From: Diploptera punctata
Lineage: Eukaryota; Arthropoda; Insecta; Blattodea; Blaberidae
Direction: 5' to 3'
Assembly (NCBI GenBank): GCA_030220185.1
Contig: JASPKZ010003844.1
Span: 248,001-312,000 of the forward strand
Length of the DNA: 64,000 nt
Below, one piece after another: positions 1-10,394 of this stretch. The position numbers were made by a program, and so were the translations under genes. The notes beneath the pieces are model-generated. The model ran no database searches. It was not told the origin of the DNA and worked only from the letters and a program-made list of their open reading frames with translations. Position 1 is the first letter of the stretch. Each line of letters starts with the position of its first letter.

Positions 1-180
1 TCACGGCCGGTAATCATGGTAATGAAAGATTCCGGGCTATGCAGTCGAGTCTACGACAGGGAAGCAACAGCTGGAAGCGCTCGCCACTGAAGATGCCCTC
101 CGCAGTTGAGGGAGAAACGTCTGGAAGAAACGCCAGTTATAGACCACGGCCACATAGCCCGGAATCTTTTATTACCAAAT
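1..180 (+). mobile_element. Penelope-like element terminus (candidate)
   Basis: This short segment is bounded by 24-nt inverted arms at 18-41 and 153-176 with one mismatch, centred on TTCCGGGCTATG and its complement. Between the arms lies a hammerhead-like fold (see 71-136). The CTGAAGA...GAAACGTC signature resembles terminal repeats of Penelope-like retroelements, some of which are known to carry hammerhead ribozymes. No coding remains are present. It could instead be a foldback or MITE-like element that happens to hold the motif. Confidence 0.45.
71..136 (+). ncRNA. Hammerhead-ribozyme-like motif (type I)
   Basis: The conserved boxes of a hammerhead can be laid out in order. Stem I outer: CTG 71-73 with CAG 134-136, and GCG 77-79 with CGC 131-133. 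An internal loop follows (80-83 and 125-130). Stem I inner: CCA 84-86 with TGG 122-124. Core: CTGAAGA 87-93. Stem II: CCCTC 96-100 with GAGGG 108-112, loop 101-107. Core: GAAA 114-117. Stem III is a minimal self-complementary ACGT (117-120), and C121 is the predicted cleavage position. Oddities are one or two extra bases between the first core box and stem II, and A113 opposite G95 where a pair would be expected. A very short stem III is typical of Penelope-element hammerheads, which act as dimers. Activity is unproven. Confidence 0.5.
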
Positions 181-509
181 ATTAGTAACAACTACAAATG
201 AAATATTTAAGCCTATGTCAAGATTGCTGTGAATGTTGTAATTAAAGAACTGACAAGATTGTTATTTGATTTAACTTCGTCAATTGTAAACGTCGGAGCG
301 GGATGTTCTGAACCTAGAACATATTATGCTCTTCATATCCGAGGGTTCTGTAAAGTTCCATTTATGTCTATGATGCAGGATTTTTAAAATGTTTAACTTT
401 TACTCCCAAGAAAGCAACGTACTCGAATTTATCTTATACGAAACACTGTATTGACAATGATGGGATCAAAACCGTAATTATCGATTCAAGAGTAGGGAAT
501 GACCAAATA
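181..509. other. AT-rich DNA without recognised feature
   Basis: No open frame, tRNA-like box or known repeat signature was seen here. Confidence 0.6.
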
Positions 510-1195
510 GTATACATTTATTTATTTATTTAGCCTGGCCTTCTGTTTCACTCACCAGGAAAAACTTGGATTACTTTTTTTTTTCCTTCAGGTTAGGTCA
601 ATGCGACCTGTTCCGGTCTCAAGTCCATCGTTTCCTTGGCCGACCCAAAGACCTTTTTCCATGCGGTTTGTAGGCGTTGATCGTTTTGGGTAATCTTGTA
701 TTGTCCATTCTGTCTAAATGTTCTTTCCATCGGTATTTGTGCTCTTCTAGTTTATCGAGTATTGAAAATATCTCCAGTTCATTTCTTATTGGCTCATTAT
801 GTAATCTATCCATGCGTGTACAACCTTTTACGGATCTTATGTTACATCCAAATACAATATTTACAATACCATTAGATACTAAACGATTATCTGACCAAAC
901 TGAACAATAATAAAAATAAGATCTAATAATACAATAGAATTAAAGACAATTAAAGTTAAAACTAATAATATAATATGAAAAGGAAGAACAACTCGCATCT
1001 ACTATACAAAATAAATGAATAAAAACAAAGAAAGTAATAAACTGTAATGAATTTATCTATCGCTTATATGATTGGCCTATATAAGACATTAGGTACTGAT
1101 AAATCTAGAAACTTAAGATCTACAAGAACAAACCTAGTGTATTGCAGTATATTAGATCGATTGGAATTAGCTAATCTGTCTCATCTCATGTCCGT
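510..1195 (-). mobile_element. LINE-B 3' UTR remnant, split by LINE-C
   Basis: The complement of 525-572 reads as a LINE-B 3' end: CCTGGTGAGTG, then GGCCAGGCTAAATAAATA. About 870-1,195 resembles the 3' UTR of the LINE-B copy at 1,196-3,955 (for example near AAACTAATAAT). The two parts flank a LINE-C fragment, which suggests a nested insertion. The similarity is AT-rich, so the extent is uncertain. Confidence 0.4.
580..830 (-). pseudogene. LINE-C reverse transcriptase C-terminal fragment
   Basis: The minus strand encodes 64 residues (813 to about 619) with the hallmark tail of this family: RWKEHLDRM, RLPK and GKRSLGRPRKRW, followed by the family 3' UTR signature GGAACAGGTCGCATTG. LINE-C is a non-LTR retrotransposon and only the extreme C-terminus of its polyprotein is present, as in most 5'-truncated copies. 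It lies within LINE-B 3' UTR sequence. At least six related fragments occur in this window. Confidence 0.75.
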
Positions 1196-3955
1196 GTTTA
1201 TCATTTTAAGATTTAAGATTTTAAGATTTAAGATTTATTTAGCCTGGTGGAGTTAAGGCCATGTGGCCTTCTCTTCCACTCACCAGGACAAACATATATT
1301 ACATAAGAATATAACAATCTTAATTAACTCTAATATTAAACACTAAGTAAAAATTTGATCAAAAGATAATATCTAATATACATATTACGATCTATAATAC
1401 AACCAGTTAATATTAGTTAAAATTAAGACTAAAACTAATAATAAAATGTATACAAGCAAGACATATTAAATTGTCCCTGTCTAGTGTATATAAAAAACAG
1501 GAAAATAATGAGATATAGAAAACTAATTTTACGATTATACAATATTTAAAACAAAACAAATAAAAATATTTGTTATTCTTAATATTATTATATTAATTAA
1601 ATATATTAATATTGCTAAAAGAATACTATCAGTGAGGTGTATAAGTCAGTTTGTTATTAAATAATTCTTTAGTTTGTTTTTGAAGGATGTTATAGTTTGA
1701 CAGTCTCTGACATAGGGTGGAAGGGAATTCCATGTTTTGGTAAGTGACACCGTAAAAGATAATGAATAATATACAGTGTGATGAGGCGGGATATAAAGGA
1801 CAATGTGCTGATGGGATCGAGTGTCAAGATTATGTGTGTCGGACAGTCTGATGAAGCGGCGTGATAAATAATTAGGCGATGATGTGTGAAGTATTTTATA
1901 GAGAAGGGATAGGGAATGGACAGTTCTACGATCTCTTAGACGAAACCACGATAATTGTTCCAGGGACGGTGTAACATGGTCAAATTTGCGAATACCACAA
2001 ATAAAACGTGCGCAAGAATTATGAACACGTTGAAGTCTTTGAGTGGAAATAATATTTAAGTCTGTAAAAAGAGTGTCACAATAATCAAAATGGGGCATTG
2101 CAAGTGTTTCTACTAACATTTTCCTAAGGGCGAATGGCAAACAATTTCGTACACGATTTAATGAATGTATTATTGAGAAGACTGTTTTGCATGTATGGTT
2201 TATTTGTGTATTCCAATTTAAGTTTTTGTCAATAAATACTCCTAGAATTTTTACTGTCTCACTATAAGGGATTTGAACTCCGTTTAGTGACACATGCGAA
2301 ACTGTGTTTAGGTTAATTGTAGATAATAGTCTCTGATGACCCATAATGATTGATTGTGACTTTGTAGGATTTAATTGCAGTCCATATTTAACTGTCCAAG
2401 TCATTAGTGAGTCAAGATCCTCGTTAATTTTGGCAACAGCGTCATTTAGTGAATATTTGTCTGTGTGGATGTAGATTTGCATGTCGTCTGCAAATAAATT
2501 ATGTTTGCAATGCTTTAGGGAGTTAGATATGTCATTTATGTAGATTGAAAAAAGCAAAGGTCCAAGTACCGAACCCTGTGGAACCCCAGCTTTACGGAAG
2601 GACCAAGAAGAACATAATGTATGATTTCCTATAACAGATTGCTGGCGCTCATGAAGGTAGGAATTGAACCATTTCGTGGCACTCTCAGAGAGTAAGAGGT
2701 TTTTAAGTTTATGCAACAATAAGTCCAAGTCTACCGTGTCGAATGCTTTACTAAAGTCCAGTAATGTAAGAATGGTAAGTTTTCGATTATCAGCAGCTTC
2801 GCGTATGTCTTCGCAAATATTTAGTAGAGCAGTATTTGTATTGTGTCCTGTCCTGAAGCCTGACTGAAATTGATCTAGAAGGTTGTAATCATTTAGGTAT
2901 TCAGTCAGTTGTTTATGGACTAATCGTTCCAGAGCTTTTGAAAGAGTAGGTAAAATGCTAATGGGTCGAAAGTCGTTCGGGGTTGAGGGCGTTTTTAACT
3001 TTAGGCAGTGGACGTACGAGGGCTTGTTTCCACAATGAGGGATATGTAGAAGTTTGTAGTGAGGAGTTAAAAATATGAGTTATAGTAGGTAGTATAGCTT
3101 CGATTATTTTATTCAGTAAAGTAATATTTATACGGTCAGTTCCTTCTGCTTTGGTTTTTATTCGCATGATGGCTTTCTTTACGTCGTAGTCTGTAACATA
3201 TGAGAAGTGGAAATGTTCTCTGTCGGGTTGATTTGTCAGTGATAATTCATTTATTGTTTGTTCTTTATCCTTTGGAGTAGTAGTTATACCTGTGAAGTGA
3301 TTATTGAGTGTGTCCAGGGAAACAGGTAATTTGTCTACCTGTGTGTCTTTTCTCCCAATTCCCATTCTATTCAAGTTTTTCCAGATTTCTGAAGTATTGG
3401 TATTTGTTAGGTTGTATAAATGTCTAAGTTTGGCGTTTCTTATAGCTTGATTTGTCTTGTTACGTAACTGTTTATATTGAGTGAGACTTGTGTCTGTTTT
3501 GTTGAGTCTATATTTCTTATGTGCTGCGTCTCTATCAGTCATCAAGTTACGAATTGAAAGAGTCATCCAGGGTGCAGGGCGTCGTTTCACGAGTTTAGTT
3601 TTTGGTGGGGCATGTCTGTTGTATAATTGTAGTATAAAGTCATTTAGTGTCTCAACTTTTTCATCTACAGAATGCAGCGTCCATATTGAATGCCACGGCA
3701 TCTGCATAGCTTCTTCAATTAGGGTTGCATTGTCTATATGTTTTAAGTCTCTATACGTAATAGTCTTTCGAGTCGGTTTAGGGCACTGCAGTGAATATGT
3801 TAAGAATATAATATCATGTGCTGATATTCCCGGGGCTGGCAGTTGCCCGTGAGTAAGTACTCTGTCTGGATTATTAGTTGCAATTAAGTCAAGTAACGTC
3901 TCAGAGTGATGAGTGTGATGTGTAGGTCGTCCTGTACAAGACATCTATTTAAGGT
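1196..3955 (-). mobile_element. LINE-B non-LTR retrotransposon, 5'-truncated
   Basis: This is the longest retrotransposon copy in the window. It runs right to left: partial endonuclease, reverse transcriptase, a roughly 400-bp AT-rich 3' UTR, the conserved 3' signature (CCTGGTGAGTGG ... GGCCTTAACTCCACCAGG), then a tail of repeated AAATCTT units at about 1,204-1,235. The 5' end is lost at about 3,955 in the endonuclease. A second copy at 6,439-7,560 shares the signature but ends in (ATT)n. I saw no clear target-site duplication. Confidence 0.85.
1646..3944 (-). pseudogene. LINE-B ORF2 (endonuclease C-term plus reverse transcriptase)
   Basis: Two overlapping frames make up one decayed polyprotein. 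The upstream frame (3,944-2,958) begins near the end of an APE-type endonuclease (LLDLIATNNPDRV, then the degenerate SDH-like GISAHDII) and enters the RT fingers. A single frameshift at about 2,975 separates it from the downstream frame, which carries NDFRPISILP, QSGFRTGHNT, LLDFSKAFDTVD, GVPQGSVLGPLLF and the catalytic FADDMQIY box, then a thumb and C-terminal domain. The motif set suits the CR1/L2/Jockey side of non-LTR elements. The protein would copy element RNA into target DNA. It is inactive here because of the frameshift and the missing N-terminus. Confidence 0.85.
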
Positions 3956-4590
3956 TGATGATCGAAGTTTCAACGGTTGGCTTATAATGAATTTTACGTT
4001 ATTAGTGCACGTAAAATATAAAGTTGTTTACAAAATCTTCCTCATATTTATTTATCATTCGGTATTTCGTTAGACATTTCCAACAAATTGGATAGGTGTT
4101 TATTCCAAATAAAAAAAAAGTTTTTTTCAAGAGGAAAGATTTTTATATCTGAATTTTTATTTTACATAACTGAAATTAATTAGTGAATTAATTAGAGAAT
4201 ACTTCTGTCTGTCTCTTGTTCAACGATTCCTTTTATTATCTTCGATGTTCTACGTTTTAATGATTATAACAAAGAAAATGAAGAGGTCGGACGCGAATCT
4301 ATACACGAGCATTTACAAATCATTAGCGCTAGAATGCTTTTGTATTTGCATATCTCTCTAAATTGACTGTATTGAATGGTGATTAATTATTTTCACAAAT
4401 CATCAACATTTAAGCTTATTAAAGCAAATTTTTACACAAGTTAATATTTTATATTTTTTTTTTACAAATGCATACTATTTATGGAAAATGATATGTTTAT
4501 TATTTTGACATATTTTCATGTTTAAACTCATTAAAGCTGATTTTATGTTGATACATTAAAGCTGAATTTATGTTGCATAAAATTGATAGT
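3956..4590. other. AT-rich DNA; small tandem duplication
   Basis: No gene was seen. A roughly 25-bp unit starting CATTAAAGCTGA is repeated in tandem at about 4,528-4,576. Confidence 0.6.
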
Positions 4591-4591
4591 A

Positions 4592-4672
4592 TGACCAGAC
4601 TCATGATCTTGTGGTCAGAGATTCTGACTATAGTTCATTAGGTTGCAGGTTCGATTCCCGCTCAGACCGCAG
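4592..4672 (+). repeat. tRNA-like (SINE head) remnant
   Basis: A B-box (GGTTCGATTCC) follows an A-box-like region (GATCTTGTGGTCAGAG) at tRNA-like spacing, and the ends pair loosely (GGTC / GACC). A clean cloverleaf is not obvious. It is best read as a tRNA-derived SINE head or tRNA pseudogene. Confidence 0.35.
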
Positions 4673-4774
4673 AGATTTTTCTTTAAAGGAAATTGTTTAT
4701 GTGATCTCCCAATGGTCTGAAATTTAGGTTAACATCATGTTTAAGGTGATTTAAGGTGATGTTTTAGTGCAGAG

Positions 4775-5560
4775 CTACGGGACTTGCGCTGGTTCGAATT
4801 CCCATGGGAGAAGAAATTTTCTTATGGAATATCGGCCTGTCAGGGACCGGTGTCCATCCAGTATCATGAGGAATTTTGGATAACTGCAATAAGTAACGGG
4901 GGCACGCCGTAGCTTAGTGGTTAAGGCACTGCACTACAAGCCGGGTTCAAGGGTTCAAGTCCCGGTGGGGTTAGGATTTTTAAACTGACCCAAACCCTCT
5001 GGCGGCACAATGGCCCTGGGGTCGACTCAGCCTCTAACGGAAATGAGTACCAGACGCTTGTTTTGGCCTAAAGGCGGCCGTCACGCAGGACTGACAACCC
5101 GGCTGACATCAAGTGCCGATTGTCTAGAAAAAGTGGGAGCCTTAACCTCCTACTTAAAACTTCAAAATTAAAAAAAAGTGAAATATTTTAAGTAAAATTA
5201 TGACATACTTAAATCATTAACCAACTATAAATTAATAATATTTCAACAATTCCTATTTATAAAATATAAGGGCCTCCCGAGGCCTGTAGTGGGACTACTT
5301 TACTTTACTTTACTTTACTTTACTTTACAATAAGTAACGGCTCCAGGTTGAGAAAACCAGATATAACGGCTGGGAGACCCGACATGTCATCCCAAAGCTG
5401 GCTGTATGATCGTCCACCTCTACGATTAACACATGTGCATCGGAGGAAAGCATCCGGCTTGTAGACTTGGTCGGCCTAAACCTCTGGTCCCTTTTTAAGT
5501 TTAATAACTCTCCTGGTGCTTCATTATAATTTTATCATCCATCATATTATCGAGGTAACG
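4775..5560 (+). mobile_element. SINE-3 copy, interrupted by SINE-2
   Basis: This repeat begins near a B-box-like GGTTCGAATTCCCATGGG, followed by GAAGAAATTTTC and a body that resumes after 5,340 (GAGAAAACCAGATATAACGG, GACATGTCATCC). The complement of 51,925-52,200 is a second, diverged copy with the same order of blocks. The copy is split by a SINE-2 whose 13-bp target duplication (CAATAAGTAACGG) marks the break. Confidence 0.6.
4900..5327 (+). mobile_element. SINE-2 (tRNA-derived) with (CTTTA)n tail
   Basis: The head has tRNA-type promoter boxes: A-box TAGCTTAGTGGTTAAGG and B-box GGTTCAAGTCC. A family-specific body follows (CCCTCTGGCGGCAC, GTCGACTCAGCCTCTAACGG, GCCGATTGTCTAG), then a pentanucleotide tail of repeated ACTTT units at 5,297-5,327. 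The 13-bp duplication CAATAAGTAACGG at 4,887-4,899 and 5,328-5,340 shows LINE-type integration. Relative to the 32.4-kb copy it carries an extra AT-rich stretch of about 115 bp at about 5,150-5,270. Confidence 0.85.
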
Positions 5561-5736
5561 TAACTTCGCCTTCCCCGCCCCCCCCCCAATCTCAGAAAGG
5601 GTTACAATTTCTCCAATGCTAAGAGAAAATGCCAGAAATGTTGTTAGACAACCTGGTGGGACTGGACAAAAAAATTATTAGATTTCTAATCTAAATTACA
5701 TGTGCATTGCATATTTAATCAATTTAAATTTTTGTC

Positions 5737-6430
5737 AACCGTAGCTCTACGAAACTTAATTATTCTTATTATATCTGGTTTCCCACAGAGACTATGTAGC
5801 TCACTCTTATGTAGTCTTGACTTCTTCTGTCGGTTCATCTATCTTTGGTCCAAACAGTTTCCTACGATTTTTTCCTCAAATGCTCGTATTTTTTTTTTTC
5901 TCCCTTAAAGTAAGAGTCCTTGTTTCATATCTATATAACTGGGACAATAACAGTTTTATATATTTTCAGTGTTAATGTTTTTGAGAGAAATTGGATAAGA
6001 GTCCCTGTAATGCATCCATCCATCCATAGTAATTCTGCCCGAAGGCAGGTCCTTCACTGCAATCATAGCATTTTCATGCTATGCTTGCAGCTTTACTAGG
6101 GAATTGTAGGTGTGGCAGCTTCCCGTTGCTTTCCACACCGGTGAAGGACGATGATGATAATGATAAGGATGATGATGATGATGGCCATATGATTTCGGGG
6201 ACCGTTTGGGCCTTAAAGTTTTCCTGACATTTGCCTTACAGGTGAGGAAAAACTCCGATAAAAACCTCACCCAGAAAAACTGCCCCGACCGGGGATCGAA
6301 CCCGGGCCCGCTGCGTGACAAGGCAGCACGCTACCTCGAGACCACATGCATAATAGTATGTATTTCAAGAATTGAGCATATATGTTTAATTTCTTTTTGA
6401 ACCTCATTCCTGTTTGTAATTATTATTCCT
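5737..6430 (-). pseudogene. LINE-A C-terminal relic, interrupted by SINE-1
   Basis: The complement matches the C-terminal part of LINE-A seen intact at 43,261-44,238: the segment encoding LYGCETWTL, then FENKVLRKIFG and the zone around ELHGLYRKPDI, with stops and a poly-A run. The homology stops at ATGCAT (6,015) where a SINE-1 begins and resumes right after it at 6,346. On the far side it ends at 6,430 against a LINE-B insertion. Confidence 0.75.
6016..6345 (-). mobile_element. SINE-1 inserted in LINE-A
   Basis: This is a nearly full tRNA-derived SINE on the minus strand: tRNA-like head with B-box GGGTTCGATCCCCGG, body (GTGAGGTTTTTATCGG, AAACGGTCCCCGAAATCATA), an internal (CAT)n stretch, then the conserved 3' part (GGTGTGGAAAGCAACGGGAAG, CTGCCTTCGGGCAGAATTAC) and a terminal (ATGG)n. 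ATGCAT is duplicated at 6,010-6,015 and 6,346-6,351. Comparison with other LINE-A copies gives the empty site. Confidence 0.9.
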
Positions 6431-6438
6431 AGATTGAA

Positions 6439-7491
6439 ATGAATGACGATCTCATATCCATCTTTAACTGGTCTTCAAGTATCGGTCTAAATCTAAATCC
6501 TAACAAGTCACAAGTAATTCTAATGGGGCAACAAAGACTGCTTACAACCTTTGACATATCTACACTTCCAAACATTACTATAAATAATATAATTATCCCT
6601 TATTCTTCTTCAGTAATAGATCTTGGACTACATCTAGACGCAAATTTAACCTGACAAACACAAGTGAAACACATATGTAAAAAGACTTTCTCCATCTTAC
6701 ATTATCTTAGACGTTTAAAGAATTTTCTCCCAGTTTCGTTAAAACAAATCCTAGTGCAGAATCTTGTGTTACCACACTTCGATTATTGTGACATTATATA
6801 TAATGATCTAAACTATGCCTTGTCGCAGAGACTGCAGCGTGTTCATAATGCTTGCGTTCGATTCATTTTCAATATCCGGCGTTATGACCATATTTCCGAA
6901 CACTTTAATAACCTCTCTTGGCTCCGTCTTACTGACAGACGTAAATTGCACTCTCTTTCGCTACTTTTCAAGCTTCTGAATTCCTACATTCCTACTTACC
7001 TGGCGTCCAGATTTGAGAAGTTATCCTCCTACCACAATATTGACACTAGGTCACAAGATAGCAGTCTGCTAACAATTCCTCTTCATAGCACTTCCTCCTA
7101 TTCTACTTCCTTCACAGTAGCCTCCGCCCGCTCCTGGAATCTCCTTCCTCAAGATATCAGGGGTTGCCGCACACTTGGCACCTTTAAGTCACGCTTATAC
7201 AGTTACCTGTTGTCTAATAATTAATTGTTCTCTATTTATTTAATTTTATGCTATGTCATTAATCTTTTCCTCGTTTTTTTTATATATCTTGTACATATTA
7301 TATATTTAATTCGTTAAATTTAGAGTAAATCAAAATACATTATAAATATTAATTGTATTGTATTCATAACTTGTAATCGTTTATATATATATTGTAATTT
7401 AGATTTAAGACTTTTCTTTTGTATTTTTTTTAAACCTGGTTGAGTGGTAGACAAGGCCTTAAGGCCTTAACTCTGCCAGGTAAAATAAAGC

Positions 7492-7560
<69 letters not shown>
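6439..7560 (+). pseudogene. LINE-B 3' half with (ATT)n tail
   Basis: This is a 5'-truncated LINE-B. The frame from 6,439 encodes the post-YADD segment (LNLNPNKSQVILMGQQRLL), has one in-frame stop (TGA, 6,652-6,654), then continues from 6,664 to 7,222 (HFDYCDIIYNDLN, RLQRVHNACVRF, DRRKLHSLSLLFKLL, SYSTSFTVASARSWNLLP). A 270-bp 3' UTR ends CCAGGTAAAATAAAGCT(ATT)n. The 9-bp duplication TAGATTGAA (6,430-6,438 and 7,561-7,569) delimits the insertion exactly. Apart from the stop, the remaining frame is well preserved, so the copy is fairly young. Confidence 0.9.
7493..7560 (+). repeat. (ATT)n tail microsatellite
   Basis: About 22 ATT units follow the LINE-B terminal AATAAAGCT. This is the 3' tail of the retrotransposon copy. 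Confidence 0.9.
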
Positions 7561-7562
<2 letters not shown>

Positions 7563-7628
7563 GATTGAATTTAGACTATAGAAAAAAAACTAAGAATGGA
7601 CCACAAACACTAAATAAACTAAACACAG

Positions 7629-8118
7629 AAAAACATTATCATCATCATCCAGGGATTAAGCCTGTTGGCTCGTTCCGGTTTCATGAAAGCTAGAATTGTA
7701 AAAATTGTTCGGACCATCTTCTGTGTGGGCGACCAACATTTCTCCTTCCGTGCGGTTTATAATTTAGCAATGATTTTGAAAATCTTCCTTTTGGCATTCT
7801 ATCAATATGTTCTTTCCAGTCATTCCTATATTTAATTATTCGGTCTGTAAGTTTGAAAATATTTAGTTCCTTTCTTATATCTTCATTTCTTTTCTCATCC
7901 AGCAAAGTATATCCTGCTATATTTCTTAAAAATCTCATCTCAGCTGCTTCCAATCTTTGTTCTTGTCTTTTAGTGATCGTCCAACATTCTGATCCATACA
8001 TCAATACAGGAACAGCCATTACTTTATAAAATGTAATTTTTGTTTCTTTTCTTGTGTTTTAAGGGTTATTTTAATAGTGTCACACATTAGATTAAATTTA
8101 TTAATTTTGTCATTAATA
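7629..8118 (-). pseudogene. LINE-C C-terminal fragment
   Basis: The minus strand from about 8,118 encodes the end of a LINE-C polyprotein: a connection segment (FNLMCDTIK), LMYGSECWTITKRQEQRL, MRFLRNIAGYTLLD, DWKEHIDRM and GRRNVGRPHRRW, ending with a (GATGAT)-type tail at 7,630-7,650. No catalytic RT motif is retained. It stands head to head with the next LINE-C copy, less than 15 bp apart. Confidence 0.8.
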
Positions 8119-8127
8119 TATTAAAAA

Positions 8128-8528
8128 GTGTATAAAACACTGGCTCTTCCAACTCTTTTGTATGGTAGCGAAGTATGGACATTGAAACAGAAGGATATAC
8201 AGAGACTTAGATCTGTTGAAATGAGATACCTTCGGAGGACTGCAGGATACACACTACTAGATCAAAAAAAAAAAAAAAGTGAAGACATCTTAGAAGAATT
8301 ACACATGGAACCTTTAGAAAACAAAATTTCTGATTATAAGTCAAGATGGATGCAACATGTTCATCGAATGGAAGATCACAGGATACCCAAACAAATGTTA
8401 AGATATCAACCTGCAGGAAGAAGAAGACTAGGACGTCCACTCAAAAGACTTCTGGATGGTGTTTCTCTTGAGGCCGAAACAGGTCAACAAATGGCCTAAA
8501 TTCGTGAATGTACCATGATGATGATGAT
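8128..8528 (+). pseudogene. LINE-C C-terminal fragment
   Basis: The open frame 8,128-8,499 encodes VYKTLALPTLLYGSEVWTL, MRYLRRTAGYTLLDQ, SRWMQHVHRMEDHRIPKQ and GRRRLGRPLKR. The 3' UTR signature GGCCGAAACAGGTCAACAAATGG and an ATG-repeat tail (8,514-8,528) follow. Only the last 120 or so residues of the polyprotein remain. Confidence 0.8.
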
Positions 8529-9223
8529 ATATAATAATAATATAAAAACATAGGCTTATTTTTTTATTCGGGTCTTGATTTCCGCAACATGTATACTGAA
8601 AACCTACACATTAATTAGTAATAAACTAATAGATATATATTGGCGTGATGTATCTTCCATGTACTTCTGAAAACTCTTATTCAACCTTGTAATCTATGTT
8701 AATTCTGAAGGACCTCACGAATCATGTTTTGTGCAATTTAAATTTCCTAATAAACATTCGTGGGAAATATGTTTATGAATAGAGCTAAATTGATGGAATA
8801 AAATTTAATCATCGTTAGGTGATAATTTTACACGGTAATTTAACACGCACGTTTAAACACGTCAGCCATTAGAAAACTAACACTGTTTGGTAGCTTCGCA
8901 ATTAATTTTGTAACTTGAATATGATTACGACATAGATGGGATATAAAATACTCTTCACAAAGCCTAAGGCAGCAAATATGTGACCTTGGTGTATACTTTT
9001 TGTTGAACATATTATACTGACCTATGGTAAAGCTCAAAGGTCAATTCCAGAACATATTGCTGTGAGTGAAAAGTTATGAGCTTGTGACTAATTCTTAAAT
9101 ACTGTATATGTTATAGCATTTCCTTAGACTGTGGTGTATTTTACAAAAAATAAAAAAGGAACAATACAAGATTTGATTCCTCATATGAAGAAAAGTCAAC
9201 AAGGTTGTCAATAACGTTAATAC
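8529..9223. other. AT-rich DNA without recognised feature
   Basis: A few short frames are present but none shows a recognisable domain or coding bias. Confidence 0.6.
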
Positions 9224-9990
9224 TAACTTGCCCATCTAACACTAACCTGCCCATTTTATCACCCTAACTTGACCCACATTAGTGGACAAGTTAGGGTGAC
9301 TATTTAACTCGTGCCCCAAATGGGAGTCACTAACCAATCACATTTCAATGAATTTTGATTTACAACCAATCACAATATCTTTTTACCTCGATTTTATCAA
9401 TTTAATTTTAACACTTTAAAATCAAGTTCCTCCTTTTTAATATTCTGAATAAGTAAGACCATTATTTTACAGTGACTGACTCTCTAAGAAATACGTTGAA
9501 TATAACAAATTTATATATTAAGATGTAAGAATTCTAGGATACTTGTGGCTACCAGATTGTATATATAGTGCACGAATGTAACCAGATAGTGCTTGCGGGA
9601 GATAATATAAAAACTTTGTAGCAATTGATTATACCACAAAAAAAACAGTTTGCACTTTCTTAAACGTATTATTTCCCAGGAATTCACGTTCCAGAAAAAT
9701 ATAATTGGCATATTTACATCATAGGACATTAGAAATTAATTAATACTCTGAAATGTTGGTTCATTTTTTTCTTCACTAGGGTGCATTCTTACAATATTGC
9801 GATCCTTTGGCAATAAATAATATGATCTTGTTGCAGTGATGCACAAGTGAAAAACTAAATAATAAATATCTTAAAATAACTACATTTAAATAATGATTTG
9901 TGAGTAAACAAGTGGACAAGTTAGTGTTAGATGAGCAAGTTACTTGACCTACATTAGTGGGTAAGTTAGGGTGATAAAATGGGCAAGTTA
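9224..9990. mobile_element. Inverted GGCAAGTTA motif blocks around HINE copy A
   Basis: The left block (9,224-9,300) and right block (9,909-9,990) are inverted relative to each other and built from a recurring motif (A/G)CAAGTTAGGGTGA or GGGCAAGTTAGTGT. Both outer ends read TAACTTGCCCAT and complement. The blocks enclose a truncated HINE copy. The same motif recurs singly near 51,520 and 59,554, so it is probably the subterminal part of a separate DNA element. Confidence 0.5.
9298..9908 (-). mobile_element. HINE (Helentron-like) copy A, 3' end lost
   Basis: The 5' end reads TGACTATTTAACTCGTGCC, followed by CCAAT-containing sequence and the family body, including the 9,556-9,698 block that recurs at 13,951-14,088 and inverted at 18,290-18,430. 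It ends after GATTTGTGAGTAAACA, before the second subterminal repeat and hairpin that copies B, C and D keep. Orientation is opposite to B and D. Confidence 0.55.
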
Positions 9991-10083
9991 CTATTAAATA
10001 TATTGCCATCCAGGGTGAACAATGCTGTTAATGACCGGCATTTTATGACATTTCCCACATTTACTTCTTTATCCATAACATAG

Positions 10084-10382
10084 TCCACCGCTGTGGTCTC
10101 GAGCTAGCGTGCTGCCTTGTCACGCAGCGGGCCCGGGTTCGATCCCCGGTCGGGGCAGTTTTTCTGGGTGAGGTTTTTATCGGGGTTTTTCCTCACCTGT
10201 AAGACAAATGTCAGGAAAACTTTAAGGCCCAAACGGTCCCCGAAATCATATGGCCATCATCATTATCATCATCATCCTTCACCGGTGTGGAAAGCAACGG
10301 GAAGCTACCACGCCTACAATTCCCTAGTAAAGCTGCGAGCATAGCATGAAAGTGTGCCTTCGGTCAGAATTACTATGGATGG
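10084..10382 (+). mobile_element. SINE-1
   Basis: A tRNA-like head (TCCACCGCTGTGGTCTCGAG, B-box GGGTTCGATCCCCGG) is followed by the body and the conserved 3' end. The 12-bp duplication ATCCATAACATA at 10,071-10,082 and 10,383-10,394 bounds it. The region just before the GGTCAGAATTAC end is shortened. Confidence 0.9.
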
Positions 10383-10394
10383 ATCCATAACATA

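Noticed and set aside
6206..6400. Recurrent frames such as SGPGFDPRSGQFFWVRFLSG at each SINE-1 (6.2, 10.1, 16.1, 28.6, 39.0 and 40.1 kb)
   Set aside because: They lie in the tRNA-derived SINE head and body on either strand and repeat with the SINE; not a conserved protein.
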